Both the position numbers and the translations under genes were made by a program. 64,000 nt of DNA from Pseudomonadota bacterium. GTDB taxonomy: Bacteria > Pseudomonadota > Alphaproteobacteria > Rhizobiales > Hyphomicrobiaceae. Of this stretch, positions 8,760 through 17,019 are shown in pieces. Under the pieces are notes generated by a model. It did not search any database. It was given only the letters and a program-made list of their open reading frames with translations, and had not been told where the DNA came from. Position 1 is the stretch's first letter, and each line of letters starts with the position of its first letter. The stretch lies in the NCBI GenBank assembly GCA_023423275.1, contig JAFAFW010000053.1:1-64000 (forward strand), read 5' to 3'.

Positions 8760-11423
8760 TTGGATACCAACCTGTTCCGATACGTCTGGAACCACAGCCG
8801 TCGTGAGCAGATCGTGATCCTTCTGCTCATTCTGGCATCGCTGCCGTTTTATTTCGCCTCGCTCGATATCCCTCGCCTCATCGTCAACGACGCCCTCCAG
8901 GGACGCGCGTTCGAGAATGGGAAGACGACGGCCAATCTGCTCGCATGGACGATCACGTTGCCGGACTTCCTCGGCGGCGGCAAGTTCGTCGTGAGCAACG
9001 GATTTGAATTCGACCAGATTTCATTTCTGATGGCGCTGAGCTTCATCTTTCTGGCGCTGGTGCTGATCAATGGAGCCTTCAAGTATTTCATCAACATCCG
9101 CAAAGGCGTTCTCGGCGAGCGCGTGCTGCGGCGCATGCGCTTCGAGCTGTTCGATACACTGCTGAGATTTCGGCCGGAAGACATCCGCACGGTGAAGCCG
9201 TCGGAAGCCACCAGCATGATCAAGGACGAGGTCGAGCCGATCGGCGCCTTCGTCGGTGATGCGTTCATCCAGCCCGCCTATCTCGGTACGCAAGCCCTGA
9301 CGGCGCTGGCCTTCATCATGCTGCAGAGCCTGTGGCTCGGCCTGATCGCGCTCGCGATCGTGTTGATCCAGGCTTTCGTGATTCCCGCACTGCGGCGCGA
9401 GCAGATCCGGCTTGGGCGCGAACGCCAGATCGCCGCCCGCCATCTGGCCGGACGCATCGGCGAAGTCATCGAAACCGCTCCAGCGGTCCACATCCATGGA
9501 ACTGCCGGTTATGAACGGTCGGAAATCGGTCATCGCCTTGGACACCTGTTCGACATCCGGGTGGCCCTGTTCAAGCGCAAGTTTGCGGTCAAGTATCTCA
9601 ACAACCTGCTGGCGCAGGTGACCCCCTTCTTCTTTTATGCGATCGGCGGCTACTTCGCATTGAAAGGCACGCTCGATATCGGCCAGCTCGTCGCCGTCAT
9701 CGCCGCCTATCGTGATCTGCCGCCGCCCATCAAAGAACTGATCGACTGGGACCAGCAGCGCAACGACGTGACGGTCAAGTACGAGCAGATCATCGCGCAG
9801 TTCATGACGGATGAGCTGCTGCCAGCGGCCGGCGATGAAAAGCTCGAAGGACTGGAAGGCCCGATCACGATCGACGGGCTGAGAGTGCTCGACCGGCGCG
9901 GCACGCCGCTGCTGGAGGCGTCGACGACAATAGAGCAGCCAGCACATATAGCCATCGTCGGTCCGGCAGGGAGCGGACGCGATATCCTCGCGAAAGTCCT
10001 CGGCCGCCAAATCATGGATTATGAAGGCATCGTCCGTATCGGCCAGCGCGACCTGTCCACCTTGCCGGACGAAACTGCGGGCCGTCTGCTCGCCTACGCC
10101 GGCCCGGAACCCTTGCTGCTCGGAGGAACGATCCGGGAAAACGTCACGTACTCTCTCCGGCGGATGATACCTGAGGATGACGACGAAGAGCTGTCAGTCG
10201 CTCACCGCCGGCGGCGCATGGAAGCATTGAGCAGCGGCAACCCGGTCACGCATCCGGACGCCGATTGGTACGATTACGCCGGCGCGGGCGTGTCCGATCC
10301 AGCCATGCTCGATGCCGTCATTCTGGCAGCGCTCGAAGTGGGTGGCATGCGGGAAGAGATCTACGCCTACGGACTGAATGGTAAACTCGGCTCTTCGCCA
10401 CCGCCCGATGCGGAGAAACAGATCATCGCGGCACGGCGCGCGGTCCACGAGAGGCTCAACGCGGAACAACTTTCGCATGTCGTCGAAACGTTCGACCCGG
10501 CGCGCTACAATACCAATGCTTCTATCGGCGAGAACCTGCTGTTCGGCGTTCCGATCGGCAACCGCTTGAGCAGCCTCGATCTGGCGAACGCGCCGTACGT
10601 GCGCTCAATTCTGGAAGCCGAGTCCCTGGTCGAGCCGCTGACCGAGCTGGGTCTGCGCATCGGAGAGTTCACGGCTGAGATGTTCGCCGACCTTCCTCCC
10701 GGGCATCCGCTATTCGAGCGCTACTCGTTCATCCGCTCAAACGAAATGGAACAGATCCAGAAGCTCATCGACGTCGCGCGGCAACGCGGCGGTTCGGTTC
10801 GTCTGCCGGCCGAAGGGCGCACGCGCCTGATTGCATTGGCGCTCGGCTACATCGAACCGCGGCATCGTCTCAGTCTGCTCAACGATACGTTCAACGCCCG
10901 CATCCTGCGTGCTCGGGCGAGCTTCAAGCGCTATCTGCCGCGCGAGTATTCCGAGCGGATCGAGTTCTATGACCCCGGCAAGGTCATGACCGCCGCGCCG
11001 ATCCGCGACAACATCCTGTTCGGCCGCATCGCTTTCGCCAGCGCGAGCGCCGAGCAGAAGGTCTGGACCGTCGTCCGGGAAACACTGGCCAGCCTCGAAC
11101 TGGAGCCGATCATCTATCGGCTGGGACTGGACACCGAGGTCGGCCAAGGGGGCCGCCTGTTACACACACCTCAGCGCGCGGCGATCAATCTGGCGCGCTG
11201 TCTCGTCAAGCGTCCCCAGATATTCGTCGTCGATGGCGCGCTGTCGGCCTTCGGGCAATCGGAAGCGCGGACCATCATGACCCGGTTGCGGGACGCATTG
11301 AAAGACAAGACCTTGATCGTATCGGTTGCCGAGGCCAGCGAGGTGGAAGGCTTCGACACCGTCATCAAGTTCGACGGACCGCACATGGAAACCGGCCCGC
11401 AAACGGCGGCGGCTGTCGCATGA
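8760..11423 (+). CDS. Single-chain ABC-exporter-like protein with degenerate ATPase motifs
   Basis: Protein of 887 residues. The first 330 or so form an exporter-type transmembrane domain with five or six helices. A nucleotide-binding-like domain follows, but each catalytic motif is altered. Walker A reads GPAGSGRD (residues 401-408), with Arg for the essential Lys and Asp for Ser/Thr. The signature LSGGQ is replaced by LLHTPQ (about 800-805). Walker B ends VVDGALSAF, with Gly for the catalytic Glu. The H-loop His is missing (IVSVAEAS). About 390 residues separate Walker A from the signature, far more than usual, and three IREN/IGEN/IRDN-type segments lie there near residues 458, 589 and 748. 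The start is TTG; no upstream alternative exists. It is probably a sensor or scaffold and not a pump; it lies 95 bases ahead of the cyclase gene. Confidence 0.85.
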   Translation: MDTNLFRYVWNHSRREQIVILLLILASLPFYFASLDIPRLIVNDALQGRAFENGKTTANLLAWTITLPDFLGGGKFVVSNGFEFDQISFLMALSFIFLALVLINGAFKYFINIRKGVLGERVLRRMRFELFDTLLRFRPEDIRTVKPSEATSMIKDEVEPIGAFVGDAFIQPAYLGTQALTALAFIMLQSLWLGLIALAIVLIQAFVIPALRREQIRLGRERQIAARHLAGRIGEVIETAPAVHIHGTAGYERSEIGHRLGHLFDIRVALFKRKFAVKYLNNLLAQVTPFFFYAIGGYFALKGTLDIGQLVAVIAAYRDLPPPIKELIDWDQQRNDVTVKYEQIIAQFMTDELLPAAGDEKLEGLEGPITIDGLRVLDRRGTPLLEASTTIEQPAHIAIVGPAGSGRDILAKVLGRQIMDYEGIVRIGQRDLSTLPDETAGRLLAYAGPEPLLLGGTIRENVTYSLRRMIPEDDDEELSVAHRRRRMEALSSGNPVTHPDADWYDYAGAGVSDPAMLDAVILAALEVGGMREEIYAYGLNGKLGSSPPPDAEKQIIAARRAVHERLNAEQLSHVVETFDPARYNTNASIGENLLFGVPIGNRLSSLDLANAPYVRSILEAESLVEPLTELGLRIGEFTAEMFADLPPGHPLFERYSFIRSNEMEQIQKLIDVARQRGGSVRLPAEGRTRLIALALGYIEPRHRLSLLNDTFNARILRARASFKRYLPREYSERIEFYDPGKVMTAAPIRDNILFGRIAFASASAEQKVWTVVRETLASLELEPIIYRLGLDTEVGQGGRLLHTPQRAAINLARCLVKRPQIFVVDGALSAFGQSEARTIMTRLRDALKDKTLIVSVAEASEVEGFDTVIKFDGPHMETGPQTAAAVA

Positions 11424-11518
11424 CGCCCGGGCCGCACCCCGGCGTATCGCGGCCATCGCCGTTTTCTGTCATAAGGACAACGCGCGCCGCCTCCGCTCCA
11501 ATGGCATGACCTCGTCGC

Positions 11519-13210
11519 ATGGCACAGACGTCAACGAAGGCCGATAAAGTGGCTCCGGGCCTGCTGCTCCACAAAGTGGCGTGGGAGCGGGAAATTCGGC
11601 TATGGGCGGGCCTCGTCCTGTTCGCGTTCGTGACCCTGCACCTCGTCAATCACGCGCTTGGTGTTTTTGGCATCGCGACGATGGAAGTCATGCAGGAATG
11701 GCGCGTGTGGCTGTGGCGCACGTGGCCGGGCGTGATCGCGCTCTACGGCGCCGCCGCCATCCACATGACCCTCGCTCTGAAGCGAATCGTCTTGCGCCGC
11801 ACATGGCGAATGCCGATCGAGGAAGCGGCTCAGATCGTACTCGGCCTGACCATTCCGATACTGGTCTATGAACACGCGCTTGGAACGCACTACGCCGCCC
11901 GCTGGCTCGGGGTCGACGATACGTATCCCGCCGTACTGCAGCGAATCTGGTCGGGACATCCGATCAAACAGATGCTGCTGGTTCTCGTCGCGTGGTTTCA
12001 CGGCGTCATCGGCATTCACTACGTGTTCCGCTCACGGCCCTGGTTCATCCGCTTCCGCGATCTCGGCCTTGTCCTGGCATTCCTGGTCCCGCTGTTCAGC
12101 ATCGCGGGGTTCATCTCGGCAGCTCGCGAGGCCATGCAGCTGACCGTGCCGGGCGCCGCGCTTACGCCAGAGCAGGCCGAAGCGTTCTCGATCGTCAGCC
12201 AGCGCGCGCAATGGTTCCTGATCGCGATCTTCGCCGTGCTGGTCACTTTCGTCGGGGGCCGCGCGATCCTGCGTCGGTTGCGCCAAACCATTCCCGTTCG
12301 TTACGTCGGGCACGGCGACGTCGACGTCCGGCCCGGCACGACCCTGCTCGAGGCCAGCCGCGAAAACCGAATTCCGCATCCCTCGCAGTGTGGCGGCCGC
12401 GGACGGTGTTCGACCTGCCGCGTGCTTGTCCTGTCCGGTCTCGAATCGCTTCCGGAGCCTTCAGCGATCGAGCGCCGGATTCTAACGAAAATCTCTGCTC
12501 CCTCGCGCGTGCGCCTCGCCTGCCAGATCCGTCCAACGCAACCGCTGACCGTTCAGATCCTGTTGCCGATCGTGGCCCGCGGCAAACGGCTGGACTGGGA
12601 GGAAGAGGCCTACAAGTGGGGCGTGGACCGCGAGGTCACGATCCTGTTTGTGGACATGCGTGCCTTCACCACGCTGGCCCAAAAGCAACTGCCCCACGAT
12701 ACGGTTGTCCTTATCAACCGCTTCGTCGGCGAGCTCTCGCAGACGGTCGAGGCACACGACGGCCGCGTCGGGATGTATCTCAGCGACGGACTGATGGCGA
12801 TTTTCGGTCTCGATGGGCAGAAGCGGAAAGGAAGCCGGGCTGCGATCGCAGCAGGCCTGGATATGCTCAAGGTCACGCAGGCCCTCAATACCGAGCTTGG
12901 TTCCGCTTTGCCGATGCCGCTGCGGGTCGGGGTCGGCATCCACACCGGCGCGGTGGTCCTGGCACGCGTCGGCGATATGGAACGTGGCTTCATGATGACG
13001 GCGCTCGGCGAGACGGTCAGCGTCGCCAGCCGGCTGGAAAGTGCCACCAAGGAGCTTCTGTCCGACATGGTGGTTTCCGACGCCGCGCTTGCGGCCGCTG
13101 GAATTTCGCTGTCCGGGTCGATGCCGCGCGAGGTTCACGTTCGCAGCCGGGAGCAGCCGATTAAGGTGCATACGGTGAGCGAATCGGCCACCGTCGAGGC
13201 TGCGGCCTGA
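11519..13210 (+). CDS. Membrane adenylate cyclase with heme-type anchor and 2Fe-2S ferredoxin domain
   Basis: Three-part signalling enzyme of 563 residues predicted to make cAMP. Residues 22-250 form six membrane helices with paired histidines (LHLVNH, AIHMTLALK, YEHALGTHY, FHGVIGIHY), the pattern of a succinate-dehydrogenase-like diheme anchor as in CyaC of Sinorhizobium meliloti. Residues 255-350 are a plant/adrenodoxin-like ferredoxin domain with cysteines at 291, 297, 300 and 335. Residues 370-545 are a class III cyclase domain with metal Asp379 (LFVDMRAF) and Asp423 (LSDGLMAIFG). The usual Lys before the second Asp is Met, and the Asn of the NxxxR motif is Ser (SVASRLE). A redox- or quinone-controlled cyclase is inferred. 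Confidence 0.9.
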   Translation: MAQTSTKADKVAPGLLLHKVAWEREIRLWAGLVLFAFVTLHLVNHALGVFGIATMEVMQEWRVWLWRTWPGVIALYGAAAIHMTLALKRIVLRRTWRMPIEEAAQIVLGLTIPILVYEHALGTHYAARWLGVDDTYPAVLQRIWSGHPIKQMLLVLVAWFHGVIGIHYVFRSRPWFIRFRDLGLVLAFLVPLFSIAGFISAAREAMQLTVPGAALTPEQAEAFSIVSQRAQWFLIAIFAVLVTFVGGRAILRRLRQTIPVRYVGHGDVDVRPGTTLLEASRENRIPHPSQCGGRGRCSTCRVLVLSGLESLPEPSAIERRILTKISAPSRVRLACQIRPTQPLTVQILLPIVARGKRLDWEEEAYKWGVDREVTILFVDMRAFTTLAQKQLPHDTVVLINRFVGELSQTVEAHDGRVGMYLSDGLMAIFGLDGQKRKGSRAAIAAGLDMLKVTQALNTELGSALPMPLRVGVGIHTGAVVLARVGDMERGFMMTALGETVSVASRLESATKELLSDMVVSDAALAAAGISLSGSMPREVHVRSREQPIKVHTVSESATVEAAA

Positions 13211-13238
13211 GGTATTTGCGGGAAACGGGAGGGGACGC

Positions 13239-13739
13239 ATGAGCCGCCTGGACAGCTTCATCGCGCGCATGCAGGCGCAGCGAGTGCTCCTCAATGCCGC
13301 CGCCGCCACGTTGCGAGCCGCAGGAGAAGACCTGCCGGGCCCCGTGTTCGAATTCGGCCTTGGCAATGGGCGGACCTACGATCATCTCCGCGAAGTGATG
13401 CGCGGTCGGCGTATCGTCGCTTTCGACCGGTCCCTGGTTGCCAATCCGAAAAGCATACCACCTGCCGAAGATCTGATTCTGGGGGAGATCGCCGAGACCG
13501 GGCCGGCCTTCGCCGAGCGCTCCGGCAGGATCGGCGCATTGCTTCACGCCGATCTCGGCAACGGCGTCGGCGCGGATGACATGCGTCTGCAGCAGTGGCT
13601 GCCATCGACGGTTCTTGCAATGGTCAGGTCGGGCGGGCTGATCCTGACGTCCACACGTCTGGAACACGCGAACCTGCGTTCACAGCCTCTCCCGGACGGC
13701 GTTCCTGGCGGCCGCTACTTCGTCTATCGTCGTAGCTGA
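13239..13739 (+). CDS. Class I SAM-dependent methyltransferase-like protein
   Basis: Protein of 166 residues with a Rossmann-type SAM-binding start: VFEFGLGNGRTYDHLRE (about residues 35-51) contains the GxGxG-like loop, and IVAFDRSL (about 61-68) has the acidic residue at the end of beta-2. ILGEIAET and LLHADLGNG follow, and a late GGLILTSTRLEH resembles beta-5. This resembles the small Methyltransf_17 group. It starts 28 bases after the cyclase stop with a GGGAGGGG ribosome-binding site, so it is probably in the same transcript. Substrate unknown. Confidence 0.72.
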   Translation: MSRLDSFIARMQAQRVLLNAAAATLRAAGEDLPGPVFEFGLGNGRTYDHLREVMRGRRIVAFDRSLVANPKSIPPAEDLILGEIAETGPAFAERSGRIGALLHADLGNGVGADDMRLQQWLPSTVLAMVRSGGLILTSTRLEHANLRSQPLPDGVPGGRYFVYRRS

Positions 13740-13908
13740 CACACAATCGCATCTCATATGGCGGCCTGACTTGCCCATCGCGATGACGTGTGCGCGCGGA
13801 GCCTCGAGCGACTCCTTGGTCGCATTTGTCGGCCGCACACATTCGGTTTAGGTTGCCTCCTTTGCGGGCCCCGCTCGGCCCATGTTCTGAAGGGAGATCC
13901 ACAAGTCC

Positions 13909-15075
13909 ATGCCGATCGTCAACCGCGTCGCCGGTATGCAGGACGAACTGACGGCGGTACGCCGCGATCTCCACGCCAATCCGGAAATTCTCTACGATCT
14001 CCATCGCACCGCAGGCGTCGTGGCCGAACGGCTGAAGGCTTATGGGTGTGATGAGGTCGTTCCCGGCATCGGACGCACCGGTGTCGTTGCCGTCATCCAC
14101 GGCCGCAAAAGCAGCTCCGGCAGGATGATCGGCCTACGCGCGGATATGGATGCGCTGCCGATCGAAGAAGCCACCGCCCTCCCGTATGCCTCTACGACTC
14201 CAGGCAAGATGCACGCCTGCGGTCACGATGGGCATACGACCATGCTGCTCGGCGCCGCGCGCTATCTGTGCGAGACGCGTAATTTCGACGGCACAGCCGT
14301 TCTCATCTTTCAGCCTGCCGAAGAAGGTGGCGCTGGCGCCAAGGCGATGCTCGATGACGGCCTGCTGGATCGCTGGAATGTCCAGGAAGTCTACGGCATT
14401 CACAACCAGCCGGGCCTCCCGGTCGGTCACTTCGCGCTGCGTCCCGGGCCGCTGATGGCGTCGTCCGACCGCATCTACATCACCATCGAAGGCAAAGGCG
14501 GGCACGCGGCAAAGCCGCATCAGTGCATCGACACTGTACTGGTTGGTGCCCATGTCATCACGGCTCTGCAATCGATCGTCTCGCGCAATATCGATCCGCT
14601 CGAATCCGGTGTGGTTTCGATCTGCATGTTCCACGCCGGAAGCGCCGGCAACGTCATTCCGGAGCGGGCCGATCTCACGGGTACGGCGCGTTCGCTGAAG
14701 CCGCACGTGCGTGACCTGCTGGAACGCCGCGTGGTCGAGGTGACGGAGGCCACGGCCGCGATGTTCGGCGCCAAGGCGCGCGCCATTTACAAGCGCGACT
14801 ATCCGGTGACCCGCAACCATGAGCGACAAACCACATTCGCGGCTTCGATCGCCGCCGAAGTCAGCGGGCGGGACAACGTCGACACCAACATGCCACCGCT
14901 GATGGGCGGCGAGGATTTCTCGTTCTTGCTGGAAAAGCGTCCGGGCGCTTTCATCTTTCTCGGTAACGGGCCAAGCGCCGGCCTTCACCATCCCGCCTAC
15001 GATTTCAACGACGACGCGATCCCCGCTGGAGTGTCATACTGGGCGCGCCTCGTCGAGACAGCCATGCCAGCCTGA
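13909..15075 (+). CDS. M20 family amidohydrolase (hippurate hydrolase-like)
   Basis: Zinc or manganese amidohydrolase of 388 residues, M20D type, hydrolysing N-acyl amino acids or similar amides in the cytoplasm. It shows RRDLHANPEI near the start, the metal-site segment GLRADMDALPIEE, MHACGHDGHTTMLLG (Cys and His ligands), PAEEGGAGAKAM with the catalytic Glu pair, IHNQPGLPVG, and MGGEDFSFLL near the C-terminus. Length and order are standard. The ATG at 13909 follows a good GAAGGGAG site. The next gene encodes an amino-acid binding protein, which is consistent with scavenging amino-acid derivatives. The real substrate is not known. Confidence 0.92.
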   Translation: MPIVNRVAGMQDELTAVRRDLHANPEILYDLHRTAGVVAERLKAYGCDEVVPGIGRTGVVAVIHGRKSSSGRMIGLRADMDALPIEEATALPYASTTPGKMHACGHDGHTTMLLGAARYLCETRNFDGTAVLIFQPAEEGGAGAKAMLDDGLLDRWNVQEVYGIHNQPGLPVGHFALRPGPLMASSDRIYITIEGKGGHAAKPHQCIDTVLVGAHVITALQSIVSRNIDPLESGVVSICMFHAGSAGNVIPERADLTGTARSLKPHVRDLLERRVVEVTEATAAMFGAKARAIYKRDYPVTRNHERQTTFAASIAAEVSGRDNVDTNMPPLMGGEDFSFLLEKRPGAFIFLGNGPSAGLHHPAYDFNDDAIPAGVSYWARLVETAMPA

Positions 15076-15176
15076 GCGAAATGACAGTTCCAACGACGGC
15101 GGCGCGCTTCGGGCGTGGTGACCCGTCGTTGCGACGATGACGTCCTTGCAAGTCGAGGGCAACACGCAGGAGCACG

Positions 15177-16232
15177 ATGAGACGATTTACGACTTGGCTC
15201 GGACGATGTGGATGGACTGCGGTAGGCCTCTTGACCATCGCTGGCCTGGTGCTTGCGTCGGTCTCCGCCCCGGCAGCCTCCGCCACATTGGACGAGGTCC
15301 GCAAACGCGGACACCTCATCTGCGGCGTCGCTGAAGGCCCGCTCGGCTTCTCGCACCTCGACGAACGCGGAACATGGTCCGGCCTCGACGTCGATTTCTG
15401 CACCGCGCTCGCTTCAGCCATCTTTGGCCGCAGGGACACGGTGAAATTTCGCGCGCTGACTGCGGCCGACCGTTTTGCTGCCTTGAAGGCCGGTGATGTC
15501 GATGTCCTTGGGCGCGCCGCGACCTGGACGTTGAGCCGCGATACCGATCTGGGCGCGCGCTTCGTGACACCGCTGTTTCACGACGGTCTGGGCGTCCTCG
15601 TCCGGCGGTCCCAGGGGGTTTCGAGCGCTCTGGAACTGAGCGGCGCGACGTTCTGTATTTCGAGCGGAGGTCCCGCCCAGTCGCATCTCGAGGAATACTT
15701 CACGCATCGCGGTATGAAGTTTGCGCCCATTCTCTTCGAGAAATGGGAGGATGCGATCCAGGCGTTCCAGAACAAGCGCTGCACGGGATTAAGCGCCGAT
15801 CTGTCGGCACTCGCCCTGGTCCGTTCCACCATCGGCGGAGGCTCGGACGAATACCAGGTTCTCCCCGAAATCATGTCGAAGGAACCGCTCGGCCCGGCCG
15901 TCAGGCTGGGCGACGATCAGTGGTTCGCGATTGTCCGCTGGGTGCTGTTCGCCCTGCTGACGGCGGAGGAACATGGCGTGACGAGTTCCAATGTCGATAT
16001 GGCGCGGAACTCGCATGCGGTCGAAGTACGCCGGCTGCTCGGTGTCGATGGCGATCTCGGCGCCTCGCTCGGATTGAACCGCGACTGGGCCTATCACGTC
16101 ATCAAGAACGTTGGTCACTACGGCGAGATGTTCGAGCGCAACCTTGGCATGCGCTCGTCTCTCAAGCTCGAGCGTGGCCCCAATAATCTCTGGTCGAAAG
16201 GCGGATTGCTGTATGCTCCGCCATTCAGATAG
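15177..16232 (+). CDS. Amino-acid ABC transporter substrate-binding protein, AapJ-like
   Basis: Periplasmic binding protein of 351 residues. The first 36 residues or so make a signal peptide ending near APAASA. The mature part begins TLDEVRKRGHLICGVAEG, then GFSHLDERGTWSGLDVDFC and FRALTAADRFAALKAGDVDVL, which is the start of AapJ (general L-amino-acid transport) proteins. WTLSRDT and a C-terminal NLGMRSSLKLERG also match AapJ. No aapQMP permease or ATPase gene is adjacent, so it is an orphan that must use components encoded elsewhere or serve as a receptor. Confidence 0.88.
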   Translation: MRRFTTWLGRCGWTAVGLLTIAGLVLASVSAPAASATLDEVRKRGHLICGVAEGPLGFSHLDERGTWSGLDVDFCTALASAIFGRRDTVKFRALTAADRFAALKAGDVDVLGRAATWTLSRDTDLGARFVTPLFHDGLGVLVRRSQGVSSALELSGATFCISSGGPAQSHLEEYFTHRGMKFAPILFEKWEDAIQAFQNKRCTGLSADLSALALVRSTIGGGSDEYQVLPEIMSKEPLGPAVRLGDDQWFAIVRWVLFALLTAEEHGVTSSNVDMARNSHAVEVRRLLGVDGDLGASLGLNRDWAYHVIKNVGHYGEMFERNLGMRSSLKLERGPNNLWSKGGLLYAPPFR

Positions 16233-16318
16233 CTGGAGCCTGTTCCACTGACGGCCTGACGTTTGCGGCAGGGGTCCATGACGGCGATGGCGCCCGGCGC
16301 CGGGATGCAGAACACAGC

Positions 16319-16999
16319 ATGGCGACACCAGATATCCCCAAGGTCGAGATTGCCATCGTCGAAATGACGAACGCGATCCGCAAGCAGCACAAACTGAGTG
16401 AGGTCAAGCCGGATCCCAAGCTTGAAAAGGCCGCCCGCACCTACGCGCGGTTTCTCGCCCAGTCGAACCTGTTTTCCCACACGGCAGACGGCCGCCAGCC
16501 TGCCGACCGCGCCAAGGCCGCAGGCTATGCGCCCTGCTTCGTGTCCGAGAACCTGTCATCCAATCTGGACACACGCGGGTTCGAAACGCGCCAGCTTGCC
16601 CATGAGGCCGTGCAGGGATGGATGAACTCGCCCGGTCACCGGAAAAACCTGCTGGGCGAATACGTCACCAATATCGGCGTTGCCGTCGCCAAGGTCAAAA
16701 CACAGGAAAAGTACATCTCCGTGCAGGTGTTCGGCCGGCCGTTCTCGATGGCTTACACCTTCCGCATCAACAACTCATCGAAGCAGGCGATTACCTACGA
16801 CTTCCTCGACCGATCACACGACATCAAGCCGCACTTCACGAGCAAGCACACGGCCTGCCTTCCCGGGAGCCTCACATTCCATGCGCCGAAGGACAATCGC
16901 GTCATCGGCAGCTATGAGGCTCGCGACGGAGATGTCTTCGCACTGCGCAGCAACGACAACGACATCAAGGTCGAGCTGAGCCGCGGCAAGAAGAAGTGA
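16319..16999 (+). CDS. CAP-domain (SCP/PR-1) protein
   Basis: Protein of 226 residues. Residues 8-140 form a CAP domain: a start helix VEMTNAIRKQHKLSEVKPDPKL, FSHTADGRQPADR with the first conserved His, FVSENLSS with the Glu, AVQGWMNSPGHRKNLL with the second His, and TNIGVAVAK. The C-terminal 80 residues form an extra beta-rich segment (TFRINNSSKQAITY, LTFHAPKD) that I do not recognise. No signal peptide is visible from the ATG at 16319, which is unusual because bacterial CAP proteins are normally exported. Function unknown. Confidence 0.8.
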   Translation: MATPDIPKVEIAIVEMTNAIRKQHKLSEVKPDPKLEKAARTYARFLAQSNLFSHTADGRQPADRAKAAGYAPCFVSENLSSNLDTRGFETRQLAHEAVQGWMNSPGHRKNLLGEYVTNIGVAVAKVKTQEKYISVQVFGRPFSMAYTFRINNSSKQAITYDFLDRSHDIKPHFTSKHTACLPGSLTFHAPKDNRVIGSYEARDGDVFALRSNDNDIKVELSRGKKK

Positions 17000-17019
17000 T
17001 CCGAAGGCCTGCGACGGGA

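Noticed and set aside
16240..16318. A missed signal peptide upstream of the CAP-domain protein.
   Set aside because: I could not find an in-frame start giving a hydrophobic N-terminus before 16319, so no export signal is claimed.
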